Assembly (NCBI GenBank): GCA_009103225.1
Contig: RHPI01002262.1
Location: 445,628 to 509,627 of the forward strand
Direction: 5' to 3'
Length of the DNA: 64,000 nucleotides
Source of the DNA: Chlorokybus atmophyticus
Taxonomy: Eukaryota > Streptophyta > Chlorokybophyceae > Chlorokybales > Chlorokybaceae
In this document: positions 22,522 through 34,400 of the stretch, piece after piece
Position numbering within the stretch: the first letter of the stretch is position 1
How the letters are laid out: every line of letters begins with the position of its first letter
Translations under genes and position numbers: made by a program
Notes under the pieces: model-generated
Databases searched by the model: none
What the model was told of the DNA's origin: nothing
What the model saw: only the letters and a program-made list of their open reading frames with translations

Positions 22522-24751
22522 GTGAGGCGCTCAGCAGCATCCAAGCGCGTCACCAACAAGAGCGTCCATTTGTTGGAGAAGGCAAGGGCGAGCAAGCACA
22601 AGAGGGGCCCCTACATCAGCAAGCAGCAGCGAACAGGCATATTACCAGAGGTGCTGAAGGCCCTCAACGCAGTTAAGGGGGGGTGCATGTCTCTGGCTGA
22701 AGCTGCACGTGAGTGTGGGCTCCCCACTTCCACCCTTTCAGACTACATGAAGGACCCTGCGTGCCTGCAAGAGTACAAGTAGTGCATGCTGCCGTCAGTA
22801 ATTGTAATGCACATGCACTGCACCTGTTACATACACATGCACTGCATACACATACACAAGCAATGCATCTGTCACATACGTTACTTACCTTGTCTTCTTG
22901 CAGAGGTGCAGGTAGGCCCTGCGTGCTCACAACCACTGAGGAGAATGAGTTAATTGATGTTCTGACCACAGCAAACAACATGGGCCAGGCCATGACTGAG
23001 GCAGCAGTGCGTGTGTACGTTGCTTTGATGCTGGAGGGTGATGAGAGAAGGCACGCCTTCACCAATGGCATGCCTGGACGCAAGTGAACATTGGCATAAA
23101 GGCGCAGGCACAAACTCAGCAAGCGTATTGCTGAGCCTGTGGATGCTAGCAGGAGGACAAGCTTCAAGCGCTGGATTGTAAAGGATTATTTCTAGCAAGT
23201 CAAGCGTGTGGTGGAGCATCTCAACTTGTGTTGTGTGATGAGGTGGGCATTGAACCGAAATCCTGTATGACGAACAGAACAGTGATTGTTAAGAGGTACG
23301 CAATGAATGTGGTGCATGCATGTGCAAGCATTGTAAATGCAAAGTGCCTTACACAAGTGTGCTGCAGCAATTCCAAGTTTGCTCAGCTTGCTACAGCAGG
23401 AGGGAGACAGCACATTACCGTCATGGCAGCAGTTACTGGAGCTGGTTAGGCCATCCCATGCACGGCCATACTAGCTGGTGCCCATGTGAGTGCTGAGTGG
23501 TATGATGCATGGTCATACCCGGGGGGAGATTGTCAATGCAGGAGAGAACGCTTGGATGACAACGGAGCTGTTCGAGACATGGATTTACCACTTAGCTTTA
23601 CACATGCCATGAGGGCTCAGTGTTGACAACCCTGCACTGCTCATATGTGACGGACATGTTAGCAGATACCACTTAAAGACCATAGACAAGTGCAAGTCCC
23701 TGGCCTGGAGGTGCTCGTCCTGCCACCTCACACAACACACCGTCTTCAAGTGTTAGACGTTGCATGCTTTGCAAGCATGAAGGCAAGATACAAGAAAGAG
23801 TATGAAGCTTGGATTCATGCAAATCAGCACGTGAGAGGCTTACCCAATAAAGCCTTCCTTGCCATGCTTGTGCCAAGCTTGCAAGCAGGCCTCAGCAGCA
23901 CCAACAGCCTCTCGGGGTTCAAAGCATGTGGTAGCCTAATCGCATGTGCATGCATGCATGTTGCACCCTGTGTCCAGCATGCATGCATTCTACCAACAAT
24001 GCTAACTTGTGCATGTGCACGTGCAGGAATCAGCCCCTTAGAACAACTGTGCCGTAGATAAATTCTTACCCCTAGAAGAGCCACAAGGAGCCTTGGACCG
24101 CCTGCTGGATGCCATGGAGGAGGGGGAGGGAGCAGCCCACATACATGTACCTGCACCCTCTGCATCTACACTCAATACTGAGACACCTCATGCAACTCAG
24201 CTGCAAACCCCCCGACCAAGAAACGCAAAGTGAGAGTCAAGCCAAAGACAGCAGAATGGCTAACCCATGAAGATGTGCGCAATCGCCAAGCAGAGATAGA
24301 AGAAGACAGGAGACGAAAAGCAGCAGCGATTCAGCAAAGAAAGGCGTCAAGGATAGCAGAGAAGAGGCGCAAGCAAGTAGAGGCAACACAACGGGCTGAA
24401 CAGGCAGCAACAAAGAAGGCAGAAGCCGAAGCAAAAAGAGCAGCAGCAGCAACAGAAAAGGCGGCCAAGGCAGTTGAGCGTGAAGCTGCAAGAGCACGCA
24501 AGCAGCATGCAGAGGAAGAGCATGCAAGAGAACAAGAAGAAGGAAAACGCAAGGAAGAGGAGAGGAGAGCTAGGATTACCAGGGAGGCGATAGAGCTGCT
24601 CGCCACGTGGAACTGGGACCTAGTCACCTGGGTCAGCGAGGCACATGAACCCTTTATGCAGTGGGCGGAGGACCACCTTCTCAACCTCAGCCGCCGCCGC
24701 TCTGATGTGCTGCAGTCTCACCAGCGCTGGCGTGCTCGCCGCCGCCACTAG
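22522..24751 (+). pseudogene. Broken pogo/Tigger-like transposase, second copy
   Basis: It has the same domain order as the copy on the other strand. The helix-turn-helix exon (22,522-22,781) contains AEAARECGLPTSTLSDYM and is followed by an exon from about 22,904. Later pieces hold CDEVGIEPK near 23,236, ITVMAAVTGAG near 23,417, CDGHVSRYHLK near 23,650, LPPHTTHRLQVLDV near 23,720, and a C-terminal coiled coil starting with an SV40-like KKRKV motif near 24,222. In-frame stops (for example a TAG near 23,196) and frameshifts break the middle. The C-terminal coiled coil is open for 173 codons and ends in TAG, with AATAAA about 35 bases on. Confidence 0.75.
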
Positions 24752-24944
24752 CCTAGCTTAGCAGGAACACCTTGTACATAGTGCAATAAAACTACTTGCC
24801 TATTTTTGCATGCACACTGCTGCACACCTCCCCCCCAACCCCCCACATCACTCATGCCGCCGCCTGCTTGCCCCCGCCACCTATCACCTCACGCTAACGC
24901 CAATCACTGCCTGAGGCAGTGGTTGGCAGTGGTCGAAATTAGGC

Positions 24945-25100
24945 ATCATGCCATTCTTGAGAACCCCTCACACACCCTCAGCTTTGCAGCGTCATAACTG
25001 ACGCTACAGGTGTCCAAAAAATAAAAAAAATATATTGGGTCCATAGCTTATATTCTCTACTACAATACTCTCTGCCACATGTCCGCCAAAAAAAACAATA
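24945..25100 (-). repeat. Outer flank of transposase copy 2, inverted match to 18,373-18,515
   Basis: Read as reverse complement it gives TTTTGGCGGACATGT, then GAATATA, then CCTGTAGCGTCAGTTATG and AGGGTGTGTG, matching the left flank block for block with about 10-30 percent change in the less conserved parts. It starts about 200 bases after the end of the transposase frame. Confidence 0.65.
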
Positions 25101-25923
25101 AATCAGCAAGTTATCATCCGTGGCGTCTTATTTGCACGAAATTAAGAACAATTACCCTAGTGCCAGGAAACATTCAGCTCTTGTTGCGAGTTGGCGAGTT
25201 GATTTTTCATGCAATTTTTCAGCCAAAGGCGTTGCAAGTATTCGACTAGACTTGACACTCATGGCCGTTTGTGGCCAATATGTGTGCTGATAGGCCTCTG
25301 CGCGTTATATCGACTTTATCTCTGGGGGGCATTGTTCTAAACGTGTTACACGTTGTACAGACTTTGGACTAATTTTGGCTTGACGCCATTGAAACTTTTT
25401 TACTGTCGGCTTCAAAGCATCAACAAATAGCCGAATGATCCCTGGCACTACGGTACTGATACATGTACATGTATGTAATCACAGAGCCAATGTCTTGTAA
25501 TTGTGGATTCTGGTTTTCAACTGTTGGCTTTTTAAACTTATCACATCGAACAATCCCTAGCACTACGTTATCAATACATGTACATGTATGTTAGCATACA
25601 GCTACTGTATTTTTATCATGGTTGCATGATACACATACAATATGACATAAATACGAGTATTGCATGGGTGGTAAAACTTACGATTAAATACTGATGAAGC
25701 GATTGGCTAAGATGAGCTCTATTTAGCGGCAACGATGCATGTACTATTGGTATTAATTCATAGTTGCCCAAATTGCTGCAGCTCACCTGGCCATGATGGC
25801 GCTGATGTGGAACGCCTATAAAGCTATGCTATGTGCCGCTCCTTTAACATGGCCAATGCAAGTCAGTCTACCATTATGAGGCTTGTTCACTATGCACTGC
25901 TTTTGATTGGGAGGGGGGGGAGG

Positions 25924-26087
25924 CAGGCCACACAGATTGCTCCGGTCTATCCACCTTATGGCATGTACATCACACAAAGGCTCCGTGTGACTTGTAGAAA
26001 CGTTGTGTCTCTGATCAAAGAGGCCAACAACAAAACCCTATGCAGCGCTACTGAGCCCAGCCGTTGGCATGGAAGCATCACAGCACT
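25924..26087 (+). repeat. 164-bp exact copy of 16,245-16,408, ending at an N
   Basis: Every base from CAGGCCACACAGATTGC to the final CAGCACT matches 16,245-16,408. The match ends exactly one base before the only ambiguous base in the window (26,088). At the other end it begins right after a G-rich run (GGGAGGGGGGGGAGG). Both edges look like assembly seams. Confidence 0.85.
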
Positions 26088-26088
26088 N
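26088..26088. other. Ambiguous base / assembly gap
   Basis: The only N in the window. It directly follows the 164-bp duplicate. Confidence 0.95.
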
Positions 26089-26719
26089 CTGCTGACTGTA
26101 ACCTTATTTTTCTCTTGTTCTGACATTGTCGCTTGCATCCTTCTCTTGCCACTTGCGCTAACATGCAAGTGTTTGTTTGGTAACATTGGAAGCTGCAAAT
26201 TAAGAGCCCTACGGAGCCACCAAAGCAGGAGCTGAGCATCTGCAGTTTTGAGTTAGTAAGCATTTTCGCAAGTGTTAGAGGTGTCGCAACTAGGTGTGAG
26301 GTTGTGCATGTTGTTGCCGAAGTTGTGCATGCTTGCAACATACTTGCGGTCTTATGACTCAGCGTCTGTATGATGTTCACTTGTGTGATCAGTTCAGCAA
26401 GTAAAACACTTGACACAAACTAAGCAACGTCAACTTGACGCTTAAAGTGCTTGACCTGTTGGTAGTCCGAATGACAGGGAAAGCATTACACTGCGTGTAA
26501 TAATTCAAATGACACGTAAGCTGCTATATGTAGTAAGTAAAGAGTGCGATATGGTTTTGGGTCGTTTTGCAGCTGGCAATGTTAACATGTTATGGTTATG
26601 CGTTTGAACTAGCTGGTTGTTTCAGCAGTCAGAAAGAAGTTTATAACCGATCGGTTCTCGCGAGGAGGTCCTACAAGGCTTTTAACAAGTATGATTAAGA
26701 TGGCGTTATTATTGTCATA

Positions 26720-26956
26720 GTGCTGCTTTGCACAATGCTGCTACTGGTGCTGGCCAGCGTCTGTGCCTTCATCCCTGGTGTTGTTGGCTTTAATATCTTT
26801 TGCATCAATGTTTACTATGCACATGCAGCGGTGGGCATTGCTCTTGCCTCACTGCTTATCATAGCCTTGAGCGTGGTAGTTATAACAAGCCCTCAAAGTT
26901 TATACAACAGACGAGAGTACTTTTTAAATAAAAATGCGCAAGGTTGGTGCTGTTAA
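26720..26956 (+). CDS. Possible small membrane protein
   Basis: An open frame, with an ATG at 26,733, encodes about 74 residues with two hydrophobic segments (around LLLVLASVCAFIPGVV and IALASLLIIALSVVVI), then a basic tail ending in CC and TAA. The pattern fits a two-pass membrane protein or a leftover of one. There is no family match and no splice evidence, and it stands alone in a gene-poor stretch, so it may be chance. Confidence 0.25.
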   Translation: MLLCTMLLLVLASVCAFIPGVVGFNIFCINVYYAHAAVGIALASLLIIALSVVVITSPQSLYNRREYFLNKNAQGWCC

Positions 26957-28223
26957 CAACACAAGCCGTTGCATTCGGCACCCATTGAAGGTAGCAGTAA
27001 CTAGCTGGTGGCAGAGTATTAGCTTCAAGCAAATAGTGCATGCCAAATAAATGCTGTTGATTGCACGATAGTGCAGATGTACATATATAGCAGCTTAATC
27101 TATATTAGTAACACTGATATTATCAACAAGCACAATGCCATACGAACTCGGAGTCCGTAACTTATACAGAACTATACAGAACAACCCCAAACGTCGACTC
27201 TCTTTATATGAAAAGCTATGCTAAGTCGATGCATGCTTGGTGTGGCATATCTTTGCATAAGTTGTATTGGGGTGAAAGGCAGTGCAACAGCATGCTACAA
27301 AGCCAGCGGTTGCGGAAACTTCAAATAAGTGATTCAGCATGTGAACTTAAAAGTGCCAACTACCCTGCCAGGAAAGACAATATCAGCTGATGTAATTTTT
27401 GTGTGGTGCGTGCATGCGTGTAAGCGCTTGCACGCACATGTGTGCATGCGTATGTGTGGCGATGTATATGGTGTCTGATAAATGGGCGGGCGTTCTGGTG
27501 CCACCAGAGTGTGGGTGAGACCATCGGTGTGCATTGTGGCATGCGTAGATGCAAGTGTGTGTTGGTATTGAATAAACATCCAGTGCAGGCCTACAAGCAA
27601 AGTCTTCATGAAAAACACCGCACTTGAACCAACTTGTGCTGTTTACAATGCACAATGCTTGTCATATTTCAATAGCACTATGCGATGCACTGGGAGGGTT
27701 TTGTCAGCGCACACACAGGCCACCACGCGGGTGCATGCGTGAGCATGTATATGTGGTGTGTGGTCGCGCCTGTGCATGCGCATGGCCGCAATTGTTATGT
27801 GCATGTTGAAAGCCAAGCCGACAAGGCGTGGTGGCATTTGAACAACATTAGCTACAAGCAATTCTTCGAATTGTAAAGGGCTTGTGCCTTTCCGGAACAG
27901 ATGGAACGGCTGGGCTAGTCACTTATTCTGTTGACATGGCATGACGAGAAAACATGACAACCTGGAGTTGAACTGTGCAACTCTGACGGGGTTTGGGGGT
28001 GCACTGCTGTTGTTTGTTTTGCATGCAATTAAATGCGAATCTTGCATGCGTTGAGCAATTTTTACCATTGAAGTGGATGCCGGAGATAAGATTGTCCTCA
28101 GGCATTGAACACCATGTTTTGCTTAATGTGGTTATCAATGTTGATCATTTGCAAGCGCACACGTGATTTGGGTGAGCCCGTGCGTATGTGTCACACATAC
28201 GCACACTCTGTACGGTGCATGTG

Positions 28224-28288
28224 CCCCACCCCACCCACCCTCGGCGCCTGCGGCGCATTTAAGGAGAGTGGGGTGGGGTGGGGTGGGT
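28224..28288 (+). repeat. C-tract / G-tract hairpin with quadruplex potential
   Basis: CCCCACCCCACCCACCC at about 28,224-28,240 is followed by GGGGTGGGGTGGGGTGGG at about 28,270-28,287. The two halves can pair as a hairpin, and the G half alone fits a four-run G-quadruplex. Confidence 0.65.
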
Positions 28289-28554
28289 ATACGAGCAGTT
28301 ACTTGACAAGTACGGGACTCCTTGAGATTGACTACAATGGGCAATGGGCATACGGTTAATAGCTGTCGCGATCAACAAACACATGTAAGGTGGTGCGATC
28401 ATTGTTCGTGATGTTCATTTTGTAGTATTTGTCAATTAGGAAGTGTGCATACATACTTGCATCATGTGAGCACCTTTACATGAGTGTGAAGACAGGAGCA
28501 CACAAGACTCTCGTGTCTGCACTCCTTTTCGAGAGAACCAAAGATACTGTAAAG

Positions 28555-28597
28555 TGTAAGTAGAATGGGACATTGACAATGTCCCATTCTACTTACA
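28555..28597. repeat. Perfect hairpin, 21-bp arms, 1-base spacer
   Basis: The left arm (28,555-28,575) begins TGTAAGTAGAATGGG; the right arm (28,577-28,597) is its exact reverse complement; the spacer is a single A. This near-perfect palindrome would extrude as a cruciform or fold as RNA. Confidence 0.75.
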
Positions 28598-30046
28598 AGG
28601 GGTAGTCTAAAAAGGTTCAAATCAGTAAGGCAGAGATGTGAAGAGGGAAAATAAAGTACAATGTTTATATGCATAACATCACAAACATTAAATGCCCGTA
28701 ACTTGGCTGTCAACAAATCCCAAAAAACATGCATTATTACAAGTTGTGCCAGCGCGCTCGTCACATGCGGTTTTTGTAGCATAATACGGGAAAACAGGGT
28801 GCTTGCAAACTCGGCGCTATTGCGGTAACTTTCGACATCCTGCTAATAGATTTGTACCAGTTGGCATCTTGCGCATTGTTATGTTGGTACTATGAGATGT
28901 GAAGAAGCACGCAGTGTTTTTGTGTCAATGGCCAATTGTTTTTTAGCAAGCTATCAAAGATTACAATAGTGTGCATACAATGGCAATCAGGAGGATGTGT
29001 TAATTAAGAATTTGCATCTACAACTCAAGCACACGTTGTCTCATAACCAGTTTTGACATGTGGATGCTGTAAAATATAAAAAGTAATGGCCAGCACCCTT
29101 GTGTTCTGGGACTGTTAGCCATAACTCTATTTACAACTTGGCAACTATGCGAAGCGAATTATAAACGTGCATGTTGCATTGCATCCGTGTTGATGTTTTT
29201 CTTGATATGTTTGCGTACGCGTTTTGTTATGCATAATGATAGCAAGAAATCATAATTGCTACTACTACAATATAGCCAATTGGTATTCTAGTATTGGAGT
29301 TGTTACCTTGGATTGAATGATGGTACTCTTGGTGCTTATCTTTGCACATGCGTGAGATAATCGGAACCACAAGCAATGCAATCATCAATCATCATTAAAG
29401 CATGAAAGACTTAAACTTGGCAGATCACTTTCAAGTAACACAGGTCATCAACCAAATTGAAAAGCGTTGCTGATACATGAGCGCTTCAAACATAAACCGT
29501 CCGGAAGATGTTCTGGGTGATGCCAGAGTTACCAGGTGAGGTCTCCCTTGGTCATGTAAGGTATGAGGGTGACTACAGCAGCCCAATGTACACGGCGCCA
29601 CCACGACATCAGAGCGCTGCGCCGCGCCGTACTAACTAATATGACATGTCACGTGACAGCCGATTTAGCGCGAAGTCACGTGTACTCACTCCTGCCACCA
29701 CCGTCCGATGCGCCATTCCCGCAGGATCGGACGGCCTCAAGGCCCTGTTGCCATTTCCAGCCACATACGAAAGCATAGCTCAGAGCTCACTCACAGACAC
29801 GCGCACACATACACACACGATTGTGGGCAGGAAGCTGTGGCATACACAGGCATTGAAGCAGTGGGTTGAGCTTGGAGTAGCATAGCATAGCAGAGCTGTG
29901 AAGTGTACACACAAACACACACACTTGAATCAAACACACTTGGCACGCAGTGTGAGTGTGGTTGGTGCTGCTGCAGTAGGTGAGGGAAGGTTTGAGGCTG
30001 CAGGAAACAGCAGACACAGAGAGGGAAGAAACAACCAGCAGCAGCC

Positions 30047-31141
30047 ATGGGTATCTTTGGAAGGTGAGAGACTTCCAGAGGAGTCCACCTGTGAGCGTGC
30101 GTGTGCGTGTGCGTGTGTTGTGAGTATGCGTGTGTGTGCGTGCATGATTACATGGGCATATGTGTGCGTGTGTCTGAGTGTGTCTGTGCGTATGCGTGTA
30201 CATGTGCCTTTTGTCTCTACGTGACTGCATGGGTGTGCTTGTGTTCATGTGCTGCCAACACCAACATTGCAATCCGCACTTGCAGGAGGCGACTGCCAAG
30301 ATCAGAGGCTGCTGCGGCCGCAGCGGCAGATTGCGGCGCAATCCGGATGCAGTTGGATGGCACCACAGTCCTGTTTGAGAAGGGTCAATGGCGCTGCGGT
30401 GAGTTGATCAATTGCTGATGGCTTATCATCGTTCTGCGTAGAAGTGTGGAAGTAGCAGTGGCTGACTGGGAGCTCACAAATTGTCGCAGAGGGTATGCAA
30501 GGCCTTCCCAACTCAAAGGAAGGCATAGAGCAGGAGCTTATGGAGCTGAGGAACACCAACAAGAAACAGGTATGTGCCATCTAAAGCACATCGCTCTATA
30601 TACAATTGACCATAACCCGCACAGTACGTCCATGCTGCAAGGTACATTATTCAAGTCTGTTGGTGTGCCTGCTGGAAGGCAGAATGCTTGATTGAAGTCG
30701 ATCTCCCTTCAGTTTAGCTTTCTGATGAGATATCCTGCGATTACTAGGTCAAGGAGCTTGATAGGCTAAAGGCCAAGTTGGGAGAGAGGAAAGAACTGCA
30801 GGAAAGGTGGAATCTGCTAGACTTCAAGTATCAGCTCCTCATTGACATGGTGAGAACATGTCTCTTTGACTGTGTGTGCGCGCATGTCCTTGAGTTATAT
30901 TTCCGTCGCTTACTCTTCAGCATGCTAAGTGATTCGCTTCTGATGTGTGGGGATGTTGTTTGCACAGTGGACTATGAGGGTGCTGGACAATGAGAAGGAG
31001 CAGAAGGAGGGTTATGAGGTGACTGCGACACAAGGGCGTCACAGTCATCATGAGAAGACCGCAAGCGAGTACTCGCATCCTGGCGAGAAGAAGAGGGAGT
31101 CACGGCCTCATTCTCTCAAAGCGCACTCCATGTACACATAA
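30047..31141 (+). CDS. CBY: Chibby-family basal-body/ciliary protein
   Basis: Five exons (30047-30063, 30286-30398, 30490-30569, 30748-30849, 30968-31141) join in phase to 161 residues and end in TAA. The protein starts MGIFG, like the MPFFG start of animal Chibby. It contains the family signature LFEKGQW (FENGQW in the human protein), then a leucine-rich coiled coil including KYQLLIDM (KVDILLDM in human). Chibby proteins act at the distal basal body and ciliary base, where they help dock vesicles and build the transition zone. The first coding exon is only 17 bases and intron 1 is a TG-rich tract. The basic tail after the coiled coil is read through a possible GTGACT donor; an alternative shorter end is possible. 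It converges with MPP10. Confidence 0.75.
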
Positions 31142-31461
31142 AACCCCAACAACACGCCATGTACAGATTTGGTATCAGGTAGCTTAGCTGGGGGATGCAT
31201 ACATATCCACTTAATAAAAACCAACCGTTTCAAGCCTGCTTTGCTTTCATGCGCATAACGCAGTCACGTGTAACATTCTTGAAAGACTGTTGTAACTCAT
31301 CCCACGCAAGTCTTCTCAACCACCAACGCAACCCATAAAATCGCATATACGTGTATGCCTGTGTGCACACATGTACACAACCACACAAAGCAGCGATTCC
31401 ATCCAGGTAATTTTGGTGTTGTTCCAGTCCATCAACAGGTACAACACCTGTCCTATTCCAT

Positions 31462-34400
31462 TCACAGCTTGAGGGCCTGCGCTTGGACTGCGGGTCTTTC
31501 GGCATTTTCTTTGGCTGTCCTGGCCCTCTTGCTGCCCCCAACGCCCTGTGCTGCTGTGCGCTCGTCCTCCAGCTGCCCAAATAGCTGCACAGATACAGGA
31601 AGGCAGGGTTAATGTGTGTTTGGAAATCAGAAGCAAACGAACAAATAAACAAGTTGACGACGACGAGCAGCAACACATCCAACAGTAAGCAAGCTCGCAC
31701 GTGCACAAATACTGATGGGAGATGCAGGTGAACAGCAGTGCATCGTGCCAGCTCATCAATGCACACATATACACACGCGGGCATTTGCACAGCTGCTGCC
31801 AGCTGTGCATATGCTGAACACGTGAACATCATGCACACTCTGAGAGCACCAGTCGTACTGCCCGTGTAAGCAATTTTAACATGCCTTCTATACACTCTCG
31901 TGCGCACATGTAGCCAATGGCAGGTGACATACAGCATCACACATGCATGCACATCATATGTACGTATACACACCTGTGTGGATTTGGTGTAGTTGGCGCC
32001 TCCGTCCCGCTTCCGTGTCGCCCCTCGCATGGCCTTTTCGGCATCTCGGTCCGCCCGTGTTGACCTCCCGCGTGCCTGAGCCTCGGCATCTTTCGCCTTT
32101 TGCGATGCCTCTCTGGACACATCTGCCGCTGCACACGACAACAGGAGAGATGAGTGGGCAAGAAGATAGGTTGTTAACTGCAAGGAAATGTAACTGCTTG
32201 ACACAACATGCACACAATGCCTTGTCCCTTGCCTTTCTTCTGGCGCTTCCTCTTGGCTCGAAGCCGCTTGCGTTCCTCTTGCGTAAGCTCGCTCTCGCCC
32301 TTCACGGCCCCTCGCGCCACGCCTCTCACTCCACCCCGTTCCTCACCACCTATGGACAACCAAGATTATGTTTTGACAACACTGATCAGAAATGTGTCAT
32401 GCATTCGCCAAGTCCAACACTCCAACTGCAACTGTTCACACGTGTACACCACTGCACAAAAGTGTGCTATGTGCTGCGACCAAAAGTCCACATGAACTGA
32501 ACACACCCAAGGACTGGATGCAGCTCAACACCACAAGTCTGCATTAGTTCCATGCATGTGTATAATAGGGTCATGACTCCTTCTTGCCTTGGAATATCTC
32601 TTCGGGGGCCAGGAGGTTGGCGTCGCTGACACCAACAGGGGCAACCTCTTCGAGGGCAAGGGCGGGGACGTCCGCGCGCACGGCCATGTCCTCGATGACG
32701 GGCTTCGGTGCATAGTGGTAGTGCGACAGGGCGTCGAGCTTCACACACAAGGCCTTGAAGAGCAACTGAGCCTGCGTGCAAGACATGAACTTGTTCGTGC
32801 ATGACGTACACATGTATGTGTATGTGGAGTGAATTGCATGTGCTCATGTATCTGTGCATGTGTGTGCGTGTGTATGTCTATATGTGCACCCACCATGTGT
32901 GCATGTAGGTGCTTATATACACTGCATACGTACGTGCATGTGCGTCAGGTGGCGTAACGACTTGGCAATGTGCGTGCGTTTTAGGTGCCTCAACGGGTAC
33001 ATGACCAGCACAACAAGCATCAACAACATCATACCTCCTTCTTGATCGCATCTGCCTCACTGACAGATGTCACGGCATCAACCCCCGCAGCCACCCGCAT
33101 GTAATCCTCCTCATAGATCTCCGCCAGGCCTTTGCTACTCTTTTTCTCGTCCTAAGCAGCAAAGCTACACCTTCAGGCACACAACAACAAACAACAAGCC
33201 TCCAACATGACTTGAAAGGCTGCTTCTGCAGCTATACACCCCACATCACACAAAAACCCCAACCTATGGAGCAGCAAGTCCACATCTTTCCAAACTCACC
33301 ACTTCTACACGATCTTTAACCGGCGCAGTTGAAGGTGGCGCTTTGCGCTGGACATCATCAAACTGGGCCTGCACACGTGTGTTGCATATGAGCAGACTGG
33401 CAGCGTGTTGTGTATGCGTGTGTTATCTCCAATACACTCACATCGGCAATGCGCTTCTTTATGATGTCTTCGAGCGTCTGCGTGACCTCCTCAGTGATGA
33501 CGGGGGCGGGCCTCTGCACATGCTCAAAGTCCAGTTGCGCCGACAGCACGCTGTTTTGGGGCCGCTTCGAACCGGTCACCTGTTGTTGTGTGTTGATGAG
33601 ATGCGTCACGGCAGAGCGAGGCACAAGTATGGCAACAAACACAATAGCCACAACACAACATTACCTCTCCAGCCATGAGCCAAGCTGCAGGGGACAGGTT
33701 GGCGTCTTCAAGTGCAGCAACTTTCTGTGCCAGCCTTTGCGCGCGGATCTCATGTGTTGACTGCATTGGGTACACGTATTTGTGATGCTTCAGCAACTTT
33801 CTTTAGGAGCAGAAGTGGACATACACATAGATGCCATTGACACAACATGTGCACGTACCAATTTCCCGTTGCTCTCTTTCTCGTTGGAACGACCGCTGGG
33901 CTCTGCAGTTGAAGCAGCTTGGATGCGCTCGTATGCAACCTACAGGAGAAACGAGTGCGCACTTCAGCAAAAACACATGTACACAACACAAGCAGCAGAG
34001 TGTAAGCAAGTGAACTCACAGTCAAAGTCTGCTAGAAAACAACGACAACTTACGTCATCAGTGTCTTGAACGTCGTCTTCTTCATCACCAGACTCCTCGC
34101 CCTCATCCTCATCATTGTCCTCGCCCTCATCATCTTGTTGACCGCTATCATCATCAAAGAAGTCTTTGTACTTAATGCTCTTCTCTCTCCTCGCTTTGTG
34201 TCGCCCGGCCAACTCCTCAAAGCCCTCTTCATCCTCGTCACCCTCATCCCCCCCATCCTCGTCATCTTCATCCTCATCTCCCTCTTCATCTCCCTCTTCA
34301 CCTTCCTCATCTTCCTCATCTTCATCTTGATTGTACTCTCTGTCTTCCGCATCAGCAACGAAGCGTTCCATATCATCTAGACTGAGAAACTCATCTTCGA

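Larger units (their letters stand above)
25101..26719. other. AT-richer non-coding stretch with repeats and a sequence gap
   Basis: It contains two copies of an approximately 50-base block (about 25,433-25,480 and 25,548-25,595). Both run from ATCCCT through CACTACG to ATACATGTACATGTATGT and start about 115 bases apart. Further on is an exact 164-bp copy of DNA from downstream of germin 2, then a single N. No gene is evident. Confidence 0.5.
26957..30046. other. Gene-poor stretch upstream of the Chibby gene
   Basis: No convincing gene. It holds TG-rich patches (about 27,400-27,470), a G/C-tract hairpin at 28,224-28,288, a 21-bp perfect hairpin at 28,555, and AT-rich DNA from 28,600 to 29,550. 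The last 400 bases before 30,047 likely include the Chibby promoter and 5' leader. Confidence 0.45.

Noticed and set aside
24237-24684. Minus-strand Leu/Cys-rich frames opposite the transposase coiled coil
   Set aside because: These are shadows of the Lys/Glu/Ala-rich coding strand.
34066-34380. Plus-strand Ile/Leu-rich open frame resembling a membrane protein
   Set aside because: It is the antisense of the Asp/Glu block of MPP10; GAT/GAA codons read backwards give ATC/TTC and similar. The splice-supported gene is on the minus strand.
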